Origin: Tachypleus tridentatus
Taxonomy: Eukaryota > Arthropoda > Merostomata > Xiphosura > Limulidae
DNA length: 64,000 nucleotides
Assembly (NCBI RefSeq): GCF_004210375.1
Contig: NC_134834.1
Span: 139,099,009-139,163,008 of the forward strand
Direction of reading: 5' to 3'
Shown: positions 51,601-61,179 of the stretch, piece after piece
Layout of the letters: each line of letters opens with the position of its first letter
Position numbering within the stretch: the stretch's first letter is position 1
Notes under the pieces: generated by a model
Databases searched by the model: none
What the model saw: the letters and a program-made list of their open reading frames with translations, nothing else
What the model was told of the DNA's origin: nothing
Position numbers and translations under genes: made by a program

Positions 51601-52185
51601 TTTCAGAGTTGTTTACTATATAGAGAAAGGTGGGCGGTAGATTATGATGACTAGCTGCCTTCCTTCTAGTCTTTCATTGCTACATTAAAGACGATTAGCG
51701 CAGATAGCCCTTGTATAACTTTGCGCAAAATTCAAAACAAACATATAGAGAAAGTTTGGTGAAGTGAGACTCGGAACACCTGAAGAAGTTTTCCTTGATA
51801 AAATATATTTATTTTCCTTTTTCGCGTAAGTAGTACTCTATGTTGTTTTTGTATTTTTTTTTCAATTTATAATAGAAGTAGTTTATTATAATTTTTTGTG
51901 ATATATATATATATATATCAACACATTATTCTTACCTTGTTGTTTCTTCCTTGCTTTATCACAGATAGCAGGCCTGAGAGTCACTTTTTCCCCAGAATCT
52001 AAAGTACACCGTAAACTACAAAGTAGAACCCCGAGGCAGGACTTCTTGAGAATGTGGACATTATGGTTATTGGTATTTCTCATCGCCCAGCCACTGGAGT
52101 GCCGCCGGGCTTCCTCACAATCTGGCCGGTACACGAAACGACAGTGGCCGTCTGCCCATTCAAGAAAACTGTCGTAGTTTGAAAT
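32570..52185 (-). CDS. gcm: GCM-family transcription factor (glial cells missing), spliced, 5' partial
   Basis: Four exons join on the minus strand: 52185-51936, 48100-47826, 37615-37450 and 33615-32570. Each junction has AG/GT borders and the phases agree (1, 0, 1). The product is 578 residues in the window. Residues 1 to about 143 are a GCM zinc-containing DNA-binding domain, recognised by [44 protein letters not shown] and HDHPKPE. Members of this family bind sites like ATGCGGGT and act in the nucleus as fate regulators: glia and hemocytes in Drosophila, placenta and parathyroid in vertebrates. The rest is Ser/Asn-rich, as expected of a transactivation region. The family usually has a WDIND-like stretch upstream of residue 1. 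No exon for it was found up to 64000, so the start codon is missing. Introns are about 3.8, 10.2 and 3.8 kb. Identity of the domain is very secure; orthology to gcm rather than a duplicate is inferred. Confidence 0.95.
34110..34395. repeat. irregular minisatellite with (CA)n
   Basis: The motif actttcattaacttaggta recurs about seven times with variation. There is a (CA)11 run at about 34168-34189 and a type B SINE fragment at 34308-34365. It lies in the gcm intron just upstream of the terminal exon. Confidence 0.8.
34400..36400. other. gcm intron sequence
   Basis: Between the terminal exon and the linker exon. No repeat family or regulatory motif stood out. Confidence 0.5.
36409..36515 (-). 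repeat. tRNA-like repeat, type C
   Basis: taagcacaaagctacac, ctctgcccaccataggtatcg and gtccacagacgtaccac match the reverse strand of type C. Confidence 0.75.
36630..36865 (+). repeat. degenerate main-type SINE
   Basis: gacgtggcctagctattta, gactgcgggttcattataag and gcagataactctatgtaac follow SINE order at low identity. Confidence 0.5.
37117..37245 (+). repeat. tRNA-like repeat, type B
   Basis: gatatagcgataagtctacgg, atcagggttcgattcccct and aatgtggctttgctataag, ending in an acacac tail. It lies about 200 bp downstream of the gcm linker exon donor. Confidence 0.8.
37450..37615 (-). CDS. gcm: gcm linker exon (predicted)
   Basis: The flanking exons end in phase 0 and begin in phase 1, so an exon of length 1 mod 3 must lie between them. 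This 166-bp interval is open, starts right after a tttaatgccag acceptor in phase 0 and ends at CCCA|gtaagc in phase 1. The product begins with a basic run, [12 protein letters not shown], that could serve as a nuclear localisation signal, and continues as a Ser/Asn-rich low-complexity stretch similar in style to the last exon. There is no known domain. Support is from splice sites, phase and composition only. Another small exon could exist in the same 14 kb. Confidence 0.7.
38920..39120 (+). repeat. degenerate main-type SINE
   Basis: gggtgcgttataaaagtgatgg, caaatcccactac, gattagagtagctcatggg and ggcagctagcc appear in order. It accounts for the overlapping ORFs on both strands. Confidence 0.5.
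39592..39705 (+). repeat. tRNA-like repeat, type C
   Basis: cagtggcacagcggtaaaac, accgggtttcgatatcc and ctcagatagcctattatgtag are recognisable. Confidence 0.8.
39941..40217 (+). repeat. main-type SINE, CpG-rich subfamily
   Basis: Full-length copy with duplication tattacatc at 39929-39937 and 40220-40228. Its head differs from the others: gcgcgtaaggcgtgcaac and gggttcgcgcccgcgtcgcg. The same variant recurs at 48192, which defines a subfamily. Confidence 0.95.
41909..42178 (+). repeat. main-type SINE
   Basis: Full head (ggcccggcatggccaagtgg), body and tail. Moderately diverged. Confidence 0.93.
42235..42494 (-). repeat. main-type SINE
   Basis: Minus-strand copy from ggtttgttttgaatttcgc to ctggccgtgctgggcc. 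It lies head to tail with the opposite-strand copy 57 bp to the left, so the pair forms an inverted repeat. Confidence 0.92.
43484..43605 (+). repeat. tRNA-like repeat, type C
   Basis: ccagtgaaataatggtacg, agccggatttcgaaacccgt and ggcagagtacagataatcg. Confidence 0.75.
43623..43900 (-). repeat. main-type SINE
   Basis: Full-length minus-strand copy with duplication atgaaacct at 43614-43622 and 43901-43909. The 92-residue ORF over it is SINE sequence. Confidence 0.93.
44740..45016 (-). repeat. main-type SINE
   Basis: Full-length copy with the 11-bp duplication cgatgggtaac at 44729-44739 and 45017-45027. Little diverged. Confidence 0.95.
45545..45837 (+). other. CpG-rich open block of unknown nature in a gcm intron
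   Basis: A frame open from a TAG at 45544 to a stop at 45838 encodes [35 protein letters not shown] and [20 protein letters not shown]. It lacks a normal ATG (the first start-like codon is GTG) and has no convincing donor. CpG density is far above the flanks (gccgggaagccgc, gaatccgagacgc). It is not a SINE or transposon that I recognise. It may be an exon of a gene on the plus strand, captured foreign sequence, or conserved intronic regulatory DNA. Confidence 0.3.
46362..46613 (-). repeat. main-type SINE
   Basis: Minus-strand copy with duplication agtaaataa at 46353-46361 and 46614-46622 and an expanded T-run in the body. Confidence 0.92.
47390..47482 (+). repeat. SINE tail fragment, degenerate
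   Basis: ggtggtggatggttgattt, ttaaaattagggatgacggc and tagctttaccata match the 3' half of the main SINE. Confidence 0.4.
47826..48100 (-). CDS. gcm: gcm exon: C-terminal half of the GCM domain
   Basis: Exon of 275 bp, acceptor tgttacag and donor GGAAAG|gtaagag. It starts in phase 1, completing a Gly codon with the preceding exon, and ends in phase 0. It encodes [40 protein letters not shown] and HDHPKPE, which carry the Cys and His residues of the zinc-binding part of the domain, then a basic tail ending in NGQAVYNGK. The different-frame 118-residue ORF across this interval is a shadow. The pattern [15 protein letters not shown] is closer to what I remember of insect GCM than of vertebrate GCM1. 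Confidence 0.96.
48192..48407 (+). repeat. main-type SINE, CpG-rich subfamily, beside a gcm splice site
   Basis: The 12-bp duplication tcaagccaaatt is at 48180-48191 and 48408-48419. About 60 bp are missing inside (gagtagcccaa joined to tattaggg). The head matches the copy at 39941. It sits 80-90 bp upstream of the exon at 48100, antisense to gcm. Confidence 0.95.
48480..50940. other. gcm intron sequence
   Basis: Within the intron that splits the GCM domain. Only unsupported short ORFs. Confidence 0.5.
50945..51045 (-). repeat. tRNA-like repeat, type C
   Basis: caatagactatctgtgttatg, ccaccacgggtatctaaacc and taaacttaccgc. Confidence 0.7.
51138..51380 (-). repeat. main-type SINE
   Basis: Minus-strand copy ending ctggccataccgggcc, bordered by a short duplication (gccaagga). 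Confidence 0.88.
51630..51742 (+). repeat. main-type SINE, 5'-truncated at insertion
   Basis: Only the 3' 113 bp are present, yet the 12-bp duplication atatagagaaag flanks it exactly (51618-51629 and 51743-51754). It therefore inserted in truncated form, as in LINE-driven target-primed reverse transcription. Confidence 0.92.
51899..51919. repeat. (TA)n microsatellite near a gcm donor
   Basis: About ten TA units, 16 bp downstream of the 5' splice site at 51935 in gene orientation. Confidence 0.95.
51936..52185 (-). CDS. gcm: gcm exon: N-terminal half of the GCM domain
   Basis: Exon of 250 bp, 83 codons plus one base. The acceptor is a pyrimidine-rich tract ending ttcattag and the donor is CAAG|gtaagaa. 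It encodes [13 protein letters not shown], the invariant [12 protein letters not shown] (residues 31-42 of the in-window protein), [10 protein letters not shown] (47-56) and [13 protein letters not shown] (71-83). In known GCM structures the RNTNNHN segment belongs to the DNA-contacting beta sheet. The exon opens in phase 0. A (TA)n microsatellite begins only 16 bp inside the downstream intron. Confidence 0.96.
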
Positions 52186-53054
52186 CTAATGAAAGAAACA
52201 ACAGAGAACTGTTAATTATTTTATACTAAAAAATATTTGTTTTTGATACACTGTTTGTTGTTTACAAACTACGTGGCTCAAGTTTAATAAAAGACGAATT
52301 TTAATGACAGTGACAGAGTATATTTCTTTTAGGAAAAAGACAACAGTAGCTTGTGCTTGACGTACGAAACATTTTTTGGTGATCATTTGTATTTGAATGC
52401 ACTAAAGGTATAAAATGTCAAGGAAGTATCGTGTTTTTAAAGTAATTAAAACAACCACGTGACCTATCTAGATTACTCACGAGCGAGGTTAGGTACGAAG
52501 AGTTCTGAAAGAATCTGACGGCCATGCCACTACTAGTTCATATGAGTGGTATACTGGTGGTGGGTTATGATATATCTATTCCACAGCACATTATACGAAC
52601 AAACACTTTTAGTACAAAAGATAAATGGTGTGATCAAAAGTAACAAACCGATCGACTTAAACAGTGAGAAACACTAGATCTAGTATAATTTAGAAAAACT
52701 TAGATATCGGTGGAAATTATTAAAACTCAATAGGATAACGGAAACAGACTCTAAGTGTCTGTAAACAAATGAAAAATCTCACACATAAAACTTTTAACAC
52801 ATAAACACTGTTGTCTGAGCTACGACAGATTAACTTCTCAAATACCTTCCCCTTTACAATTCATAGTACTACCTACATCTTTCCCTCCCTTAAGCATATG
52901 GTAACGTTATTCGTACTTACATACTCCTAATTTCACTTTTGCATAGTCTAATGAAGTTTAAAAACTTACACTCTTTTAATTATATGGATAGTTCTCACGT
53001 GCATAGGTAATTTAGGCGAAAAGCCTTGATATTTTTGGTAAGAGCTCATTTGCG

Positions 53055-53180
53055 CCCCCAGTGGCACAGCATTTTGTTTGCGGACTTTTACTGATAGAAA
53101 TCGGATTTCGATGCTCATGGTGGGCAGAGCACAATTAGCCCTTTGTGTAGTTTTTATGCGTAACTAAAACAAAAAAAACA
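53055..53180 (+). repeat. tRNA-like repeat, type C
   Basis: ccccagtggcacagcatttt, atcggatttcgatgctcatg and gggcagagcacaattagccc, then an A-rich tail. Confidence 0.78.
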
Positions 53181-53381
53181 ACAATAAGAGTTCAGTCCAA
53201 ATAGTTCATATTTAAAATTTGTATCAAATGATAATGCCAACGCATCTGAAGTAATTTATATTGTTTTAAGGCCTCTTAGTTGTGATTATTACGTTCACAT
53301 ATTAAGTTCGTTATTGTTTCACAGCCTTAAAGGGTATCTGTGACAACACTGCTAAAATTGTTTTCAAGAGAAGTTTCTGGG

Positions 53382-53667
53382 CCCGGCATGGCCAAACGTG
53401 TTAAGGCGTGCGACTTGTAATCTGAGAGTCACGTATTCGAATCTATGTCACACCAAGCATGCTCGCCCTTTCAGCCGTGGGGGCGTTATAATGTGACGGT
53501 CAATCCCACTATTCGTTGGTAAAAGAGTAGCCCAAGAGTTGGCGGTGGGTGGTGATGACTAACTGCCTTCCCTCTAGTCTTACACTGCTAAATTAGGGAC
53601 GGCTAGCACAGATAGCCCTTGAGTAGCTTTGTGCGAAATTCCAAAATACAAACAAAATCAAACAAAC
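53382..53667 (+). repeat. main-type SINE, young copy
   Basis: Full length with a perfect 15-bp duplication agagaagtttctggg at 53367-53381 and 53668-53682. It is one of the best-preserved copies. Confidence 0.96.
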
Positions 53668-55352
53668 AGAGAAGTTTCTGGGTGAAAATGAGAGATTTGT
53701 TTCTTGAAATAAATGTATGAATATCGTGCTTGGATAGTACATTAACTATAGTATCGAGTATCAATATATTATACATATATAATTCTTAAAGTTTCGCTAT
53801 CTTAACACTTACATTTTATAATCATGCATTATAAATTTTTTTTATAATCATCGAATAATCATCATTTTATAATCATCATTTTTTTATAATCAGCTTCATC
53901 GAAATAGGTAAAAAAAAGATACACATTTCAGTTTTTTGTATGGGATTTACAATACAATATTAGTTTCCTTACCGTTTCTAGTTAAGGTACGATGTTTAAA
54001 ATAAATACAATAAACCCATTTTTTAACTTATGTAGAAAAGGGAACAAAAACCAGGAAAAATTATTTTAGATAAACTATATTTAAATCAGACTTTATATTT
54101 GTAGGTAAAGCATCACTAGAAACGCGTAGTTCCATCTAGACTAAGGACTAACCGTCCTTAATAAGAATGGTGTTCCAGGTCACATTCTGCCTTCTTTATC
54201 GTCGATCGTGTTCAGTCTTTATCGGAACTGCTTTCTTTATCGTCAATCGTGTTTAGTCTATTAGACAAAATTACACATATTTGCCGAATACCGCTACAAG
54301 TTTCTACGAGATCAGTCTTAGACCTCTCCTCTTGACTAACATGTCACTGATCTTTTACTGTGTGTGGGTGTCAGCTTTCGAGATGTTTACATATTAACAG
54401 TACAGTCAAAAAGGCCATTTTAGCTGTGTCGGTAAAATTGTTAAGTATATGATCAAATGAGATTGCTGTGATTTTAATTTCTTTGGCTCTTATTAGAAGC
54501 AGTTGTCGATTTTGTGGATTTAGCTGAAAGTTTCAAATACTTGTTATTATTACGTTACTGGATCTAGGAGGCATGTATCGCTTTACTGCATTGATTAACA
54601 ATGTCTGATAAATTCCAGTATATGAAGGCAGAGGTTAAACTTCACATTGAAAACAGTTTGAAAACAGTTTCATGAAAAGAATGTTTTAGAGTTAATACCT
54701 ATGTCTTTGGGTTTCTATTTTTAAGCCACAGTAGTTTTAAGTGTATAAGCAATAATCTCAGATAGTTCACTCTCTCTTAAACCTAAGTAAGCAATATAAT
54801 TTGGATACAATTGCAACATCCCATCTTAAGATATGTTGTTCATACATTTTCAATGTAATTCAGACACAGTTCTTATACTACAGCAACGGTAATCTGTTTG
54901 AATCTTTAAATGTATTATTTTTAGTATTGATATATTCTGTAAATGCTAACTCTGTTAGCACTACATCTCAAATTATATTGTTTTTGATTGTTTATGGAAG
55001 TTTAAGTTCGAAAAATTACTGTCCTATATTTTATAAGCTGAAAGCATTAATTACGTTTGCATCGAGGATTCGATGTAAGCAAGAAGTTCATATGAGTGGT
55101 TTACTGGCTGGTGGTTTAAAAGTCTCTGCAATGTAAGTAATCTATTCAGCGTGTGAAATCACCAAAAACACATGACAGAAAGACCATTCTCACCTTGATA
55201 GAATGCATATAACGTAACTAGGTGACAAATACTTAATTGTACAACATACGAAAATTAAAACTGGTATCACATTTATTGTCAATTTTTCATACTATTTCCT
55301 CAATATCTTTCGTAAGATTAATGTATAAATACAGCTGTTAATTTAATTTTAT

Positions 55353-55430
55353 TTTTAGTGCAAAATTACACAGTGGGCTATCTTCGCTCAGACAAAACAA
55401 ACCCCAGATTTTATTGTTCGAATTCCGTAC
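55353..55430 (-). repeat. tRNA-like repeat fragment
   Basis: gtgcaaaattacacagtggg and ctatcttcgctcag resemble the 3' half of type C in reverse. Confidence 0.5.
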
Positions 55431-55569
55431 AGAACAAATGTTTTATACATGCGGTTGAGGAGATGGATAGGGAATAAGAATATAAGGTTTAATGGAGAGC
55501 GTAAAAGTACACATAGGAGGAATTTTGTGGTTAAAAATAATGTTTAAATTATAAGTGTATGTACTGAGA

Positions 55570-55829
55570 AGCCCGGCATGGCCAGGTGGGTTAAGGTGTT
55601 CGACTCGTAATCTGAGGGTCGTAGGTTCAAATCCCCGTCGCACCAAACATGCTCGCCATTTCAGGCGTGGGGACGTTATAATGTTACGGTCAATCCCACT
55701 ATTAGTTGGTAAAAGAGTAGCCCAAGAGTTGGTGGTGTGTGGTAATGACTAGCTGCCTTCCCTTTAGTCTTACACTGCTAAATTAGAGACGACTTGCACA
55801 GATAGCCCTCGAGTAGCTCTTCAAAACAA
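55570..55829 (+). repeat. main-type SINE
   Basis: Full head gcccggcatggccaggtgg and body, short tail. Flanked by atgtact at both ends. The overlapping ORFs on both strands are SINE sequence. Confidence 0.93.
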
Positions 55830-56099
55830 ATGTACTTGGAAGCTTATAACGAATTATTTTAGGCTGTATTTGTTTTTAAAAATAATTATTGGTATAAATA
55901 AACGCCCATTTACATTTTATTGTAAAGCCTGTAGTCTTAATTTTAGTTTTGCTGTTTCAAATTCACAACTTCATAGTTAAAGGCATAAAATGTTTTGCAA
56001 TATCGCAAATGTTTCGTAGAATTTCATAACCAAAGAGACAAAAAGTCATAGGTTCCTACATGTATTATCAACAGAAAAGAAAGACAAGTTTACTTACTT

Positions 56100-56500
56100 T
56101 GTAATATCTTTCTATATTTCTAACCTCTGGGTACGGGGAATGTTGTGACCTTTGGCTCTAAGAGTACCTAACGTGGACGAGGGGTGCCCTCTCACAACTA
56201 TTAGCGTTGGCAGGCGGATCAAGTTTGGCTAATTACATAATATATCTTTTGTAGACCTACGATTACAGCAGAAGAAGAACCACTTATGATAAACGACTTT
56301 CCGCTCTTTGCTTCGGCCGATTTGAACTGTATCAGCGACAGACGCGGCCATCACAAGAATGTAACTAACCACCGTTAGATCCCGCTACTTAATATAGCAA
56401 TTTAGATCTATCCATTAGGTAATGATTCCCTTTGGCCCCTAAGTAACTCGAGACCAGAGATCGACAGAGGGAAACGAATAGTTACACTAAATGCTCTTTT
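56100..56500. other. GC-richer unique block upstream of the gcm exons
   Basis: Non-repeat sequence with raised GC and CpG (ggcaggcggatcaagtttgg, cagcgacagacgcggcc) and a TAATTA homeodomain-type core near 56230. No coding frame is supported. It is a candidate intronic or upstream regulatory element of gcm. Confidence 0.3.
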
Positions 56501-56509
56501 CCTTCTTTG

Positions 56510-59460
56510 TTATTTTGTGTCTTTTCAGAACGCTTCCAGCTATTCTTATTTATTCGAAACATTTGAGAATAACGACAAAAGTACCTGATTATTCTTGTAA
56601 ATGCTAGAGCAGGCTAAACACAGAAATAAAATCCATCACTTCAATCTCTTCACACATGTGATTAGGGTTGGAGAAACGGCATCGTTATTTATAGCCTTGT
56701 AAAACAAGATACTATATGTGATTATGCACACCTGCGTGAATAGAGCCCCCATTTAAGAAGTACTGAACACATACACTTACTTCTACTATACAATATGACA
56801 AATTAACTGTACTATATCTTCCAAACTTATTCTTTAAGGCAATTTAGTTTCTATATTACTGAGTAGGTGTTCAAACAACGTCAAATCTACAAGACAGATG
56901 TTTTTAGACAGTAAATTGCTGTAGTTTTCATTGGCCCTTTATGAAATTTACCAAACTAATCAGTGACTTTTGTGTTTGGTGCATGAACAATAGAAACATT
57001 CCTCTTGTATGAGTAATTCGACGTTAACATTTTGAGATATAAGTTGAACATTTTTATTCGTTTTCTTTCCAACAGTGAGATAGGAATTCAACAGTGGTCT
57101 TAAAAAAATATTTTATTCTGTTACTTATGTTATTACGTTAGCAACTGGTAAATTTTAAAATGATTGCCGTAATTTGTATGCATATTCAATTATTGAACAT
57201 TCTTTCTGCTATAACCGAAAATTGTCGACGCAATTTTATCATAAATCAATATGAATGTTAGTTATTGTTTTGTGTTACTAAATACCTTGCAACTTGTTTA
57301 TTCATTATTCGCTTAGCCAGGATATTGTATGCTTAGCAATAAAACAACAATAAAATGTTTCTTCTTCAGCATTACGCCACGAATTTCTTGAGTTTGTTCT
57401 TTATCATAAAGTACAAAAAAAGGACGCCGTCTAAAACTTTCTTAACTTCATCTCATCTGCTATGGTTTTTGACAGTTAACATATTTATAGTCCAAAATAC
57501 AAATGTCATACGAATAACAAGATCTTTACATAACTGAAACAGACGTTGAAAGTCAGTTTGAAGTAAAATAACCTTGTACAAATCATTCTTCTAAAGCATC
57601 AATTTATTTTGTAGAGCAAACTATTCTTCAAAGTGTTCAGGTCTTTCTATAGTGCTCAAGGTTTCGATAGAACATATTAATCAAATCCCTCGAGTGTTTG
57701 AAAAAGGAGTAAATTATTTAAAAAATATTTAAGTTTTTTGAAAAAAACAGCACTCATTCTAAAGCATTCGAGCTCTTGGCAAAAGTAACAACCAAAACAA
57801 GCGCTTAAGCTGTTGCAAAGTCTAATATTCAATAGTACTCTAGCTTTTAGAAGAAAAGGTTACATTTATAAAGAACTGGAGCTATTAGGCTGCTCTTCAA
57901 CAACTTTCGATCCATTAACACAGGTGATAGCCGTTCAAAAGCACTCGAGTTTGTGGGTCATTCTACTTTTACTTTTGATTACAACCTTATATGGGTGTTG
58001 ATGTAAACATTTCATAACGAAGATGCTTATTTTTCATTTATAATCAAAGTCCTGTTTCGCCGTCCATACTTTATAACAAACATGCAGTTAAAAAGGGGTT
58101 CCTAATCGTCATGCCTACACTTTTTATTTTGTTATGAGTGCATAAACTGTTATTTATCGTTGAATATAACTCTATAAACTTCATGTTAATTAAACTTCAG
58201 GCTGCCACAAATTTCTCAATTTTTTTGTTGGCGAATCTGTTTTTCTATTGGTATAGTTATTTAATGTGACACCAACTTGTGAATTCATAATGTTTAAGTT
58301 CTTAAAATATTTCCTTAAGGTGAATTTCAATTCAAGTACGTACGGTGTCCTGGCATATAAACATGAGCACCTCTGAAACCAGTGGTATTGTCCGAAATAT
58401 CCACAATAATTTCATGCCTTCAGAACACCACTGAACATGAATCCTTTCGAACATGAAAACGACGAAGCTATCGTGTAGTGATGGGTCTTTTGTGTTTCTG
58501 CTTAGCTTAATACTTGTTTTGTATTGCAAGTTGACATCATCTATCAGAAAAAGTAAAAATAAAGTGAACATGTTTTAAAAGATGATTTTTTGAAGTCTTG
58601 TGCGGGAAAAGTGTTCAGATTATGTTATTTACTCATATACAATTCACTGTAACAAATTGATTCAATATACAGAGATAATATTTTTCTTAAATTTACTGAT
58701 ATACAGTTTTACAACTGTAATGTTTTTATATGTTAAAAGTGATACAGTTTATTGAAAGTTAATGGTTTTTAATATGTTCATTTCCTCAGTACTACGTTTA
58801 AATATTAAAGCAATAAAGATATATTCAAACTTTCACGTACATGAAAGCACGGAGTGAAAGTTGTATTACTCTTGTGAGAAAAGTACTTGTATTTAAAATT
58901 GTGTTCCATTATAAAGACATGATTGTTTCACATGCCACAGTTGTCTGAATCTTGAATGCTGAAAGTGTGAAATTTTGTATGAACGTTTGTTTGTGGTGCC
59001 CAAAAGTTTTGATTACATATATAGATACTTACATACACACTACCTGTAGTAGTATTTTATTATAGTAAGATGCCAACTCTTCGGCAAGACTTGCCCATTT
59101 TATAAGAATAAGTATAGCAGAGAAACGAGGTATGGAATTATTTTTTCGTAACCTTTGTTCTTCAAATCTTCTGTTAATGTATTGTTAGAAAAATTTGAAC
59201 TACAGTCATGTTGCCAAAGCAAAAATCTTTATAGTGCGTATTCCATAATTTATCATGTGTAAATGAAAATGCCTGAATAAAACCTAATTAATTATTTATA
59301 TTGTATAAAGTAAACCAAATAAATACATTTCTTTCTTTAAGATGTAAAGGTAGATATAATTACTTTATAAGTCTATGATTTAAAATGATGTAAAGATCCA
59401 TGATTTTAGAGCAATAAATGACTAAAAGAAAAGTCAGACTGTTAGCTTCAGGTGCTTTAA
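56510..59460. other. AT-rich DNA upstream of the gcm exons
   Basis: Probably an upstream gcm intron. The minus-strand ORF at 58332 has no recognised domain. Nothing else is supported. Confidence 0.45.
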
Positions 59461-59469
59461 CATGCGTAT

Positions 59470-59660
59470 ATTAGTTAAACTTCGCGTAGAGCTATTTAAG
59501 GATTACCTATGTTAGCCGACTCTAATTTAGGAATGACAGATTAGAAGTAACGTAGCTATTTAACACTACCTCTCGCCAACCCTTGGGCTACTCTTTACTA
59601 ATGAAAAGTGAGATTAGCCGTTACATTAATGCGCCTCAACAAAGATGAAAGGGACTTAAC
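59470..59660 (-). repeat. degenerate main-type SINE
   Basis: ttcgcgtagagctattt, ccaacccttgggctactctt and gattagccgttacatt keep SINE order on the minus strand. Confidence 0.7.
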
Positions 59661-59924
59661 AGATGTACTGTCAATAAGAAATCCAAAACGAAATCTGATG
59701 TAGTGTTAGTGAGGAGAAGAAAATTACATAAGAAAGCGGTTTAACCTATCGTGAAATGACCAAAAGATGTCGGGGCAAGAGTAAAAATACGATATATGTA
59801 TTTTAAATATCATATACACTTTTCTCTCTCTGTTGAACCCCAACTAATCTAACTTTAAATGCACGTACATTGATATCTTCTGTTTAATTATTTTACAACA
59901 CAAACACAATAGTCTAGGATCGGG

Positions 59925-60108
59925 ATTATCTTAGTAGTTGATATGTCGGGATGCAAATCGGAGGGTCTGGAGTTCGAGACATGAAGGTAAGAAATACTCT
60001 TCGGCTGTAGGTGCGTTATTCGGTTTACAGACGTAGACAAAGTCCTTGTGGCGACTGCAGGTGGTAATTGCTGGCTGCAGTCCCTCTGGTCAGTAGTTCA
60101 AAATAAAA
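59925..60108 (+). repeat. degenerate main-type SINE
   Basis: cggagggtctggagttcgag, cggctgtaggtgcgttat and ggctgcagtccctctggtc follow SINE order. Confidence 0.55.
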
Positions 60109-60364
60109 AAAACGTCTCTGACTTGGCCGTTTAATTCATTTGCGCATAAGAACGCTGATCAGGTTGAAAGTTTCAATTCATTTTTCACACTACTCTATGA
60201 ACAGTATATGAACTATAATAAACACGTACTTAACCTTTCAGACGGTTATTTAATCTCTTTGGAGATATTGTACGCTATGATTTGAGAATAAAATTACAGG
60301 AAATGAATGTGTTTCAGATTGATTCAAAGGGATTATGAAAACCTCACAAAATTTGGATAATATG

Positions 60365-60660
60365 AGCGAGGAAGTGTCACTTTGAATCAGAAATAAAAGT
60401 TTTTGGGCTGGTGGTTGAACATGAAAGGAGGTATCATGTCAAAAAAGAAATGGAAATTTTTGGGCTAGTGGCTGAATGTAAAGGTAAATGTTACGTCGAA
60501 CCCAAAATACAATTGTTTGGGCTAGTAGCTGAATGTAAAGGTAAATGTTACGTCGAACCCAAAATACAATTGTTTGGGCTAGTAGCTCAATGCGAGGAGA
60601 AGTGTCACGTTGAATTAGAAATACATTTGTTTGTGTCTGGATGTCACGGGAAAATGTGAG
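60365..60660. repeat. 57-bp minisatellite, about five units
   Basis: Units start at 60405, 60462, 60519 and 60576, with partial units at both ends. The units at 60462 and 60519 are almost identical. Because 57 is divisible by three, a frame stays open and reads a 19-residue repeat (GLVAECKGKCYVEPKIQLF). No flanking gene structure is seen, so I treat it as a repeat rather than a gene. Confidence 0.92.
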
Positions 60661-61179
60661 GTCTAATAAAAAATAAAATGGTTGAAATCCTTGATTTTAA
60701 TGATATTCTATTTTTAAATCATGAATTAATTAATAAGATGCATAATCTGTAAGAATTAAACTGGTTTTATTGGACGAAAATTCATTATTTAGCAAAAACA
60801 AAATAACAATCCATACTCTCATAATTCTCTTTTTATTTCTATACTTTTATTTTTTCATCGTTTTGCACGGCTCGTTTCATTAAATCATCTGAATAATCTT
60901 TTTGTTTTCAATATATCTTTTCTTGTGATGAATCAAATACCAAATAAAGGTCAAACAGTTTATGTTTCCTTCCTTATTTATGTAGATATTCTCAAACAAG
61001 TGACATAAAAAAGGAAGAAAGATATTCGCAGGTATAGCCAGGAAACGTTATGAATGGAAGGATAGATAGGCTTGATGTGGACGTTGTTTTCTTTTGTTTT
61101 GTTTTTTTACTTCTTGAATAAATAAACAATAGCTGAGTAGAGGGCGGAAGTGAAACTAATCATCAATGTGAAATCAGAG

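Noticed and set aside
54801..55136. 111-residue plus-strand ORF
   Set aside because: AT-rich, hydrophobic random-like composition with no known motif.
55443..55752. ORFs on both strands resembling RRGFEPTTLRL and LRVVGSNPRRTKHA
   Set aside because: Translations of the SINE tRNA-like head, not genes.
58332..58571. Minus-strand ORF as the missing gcm N-terminal exon
   Set aside because: It has no WDIND-like segment in any frame and no suitable phase-0 donor.
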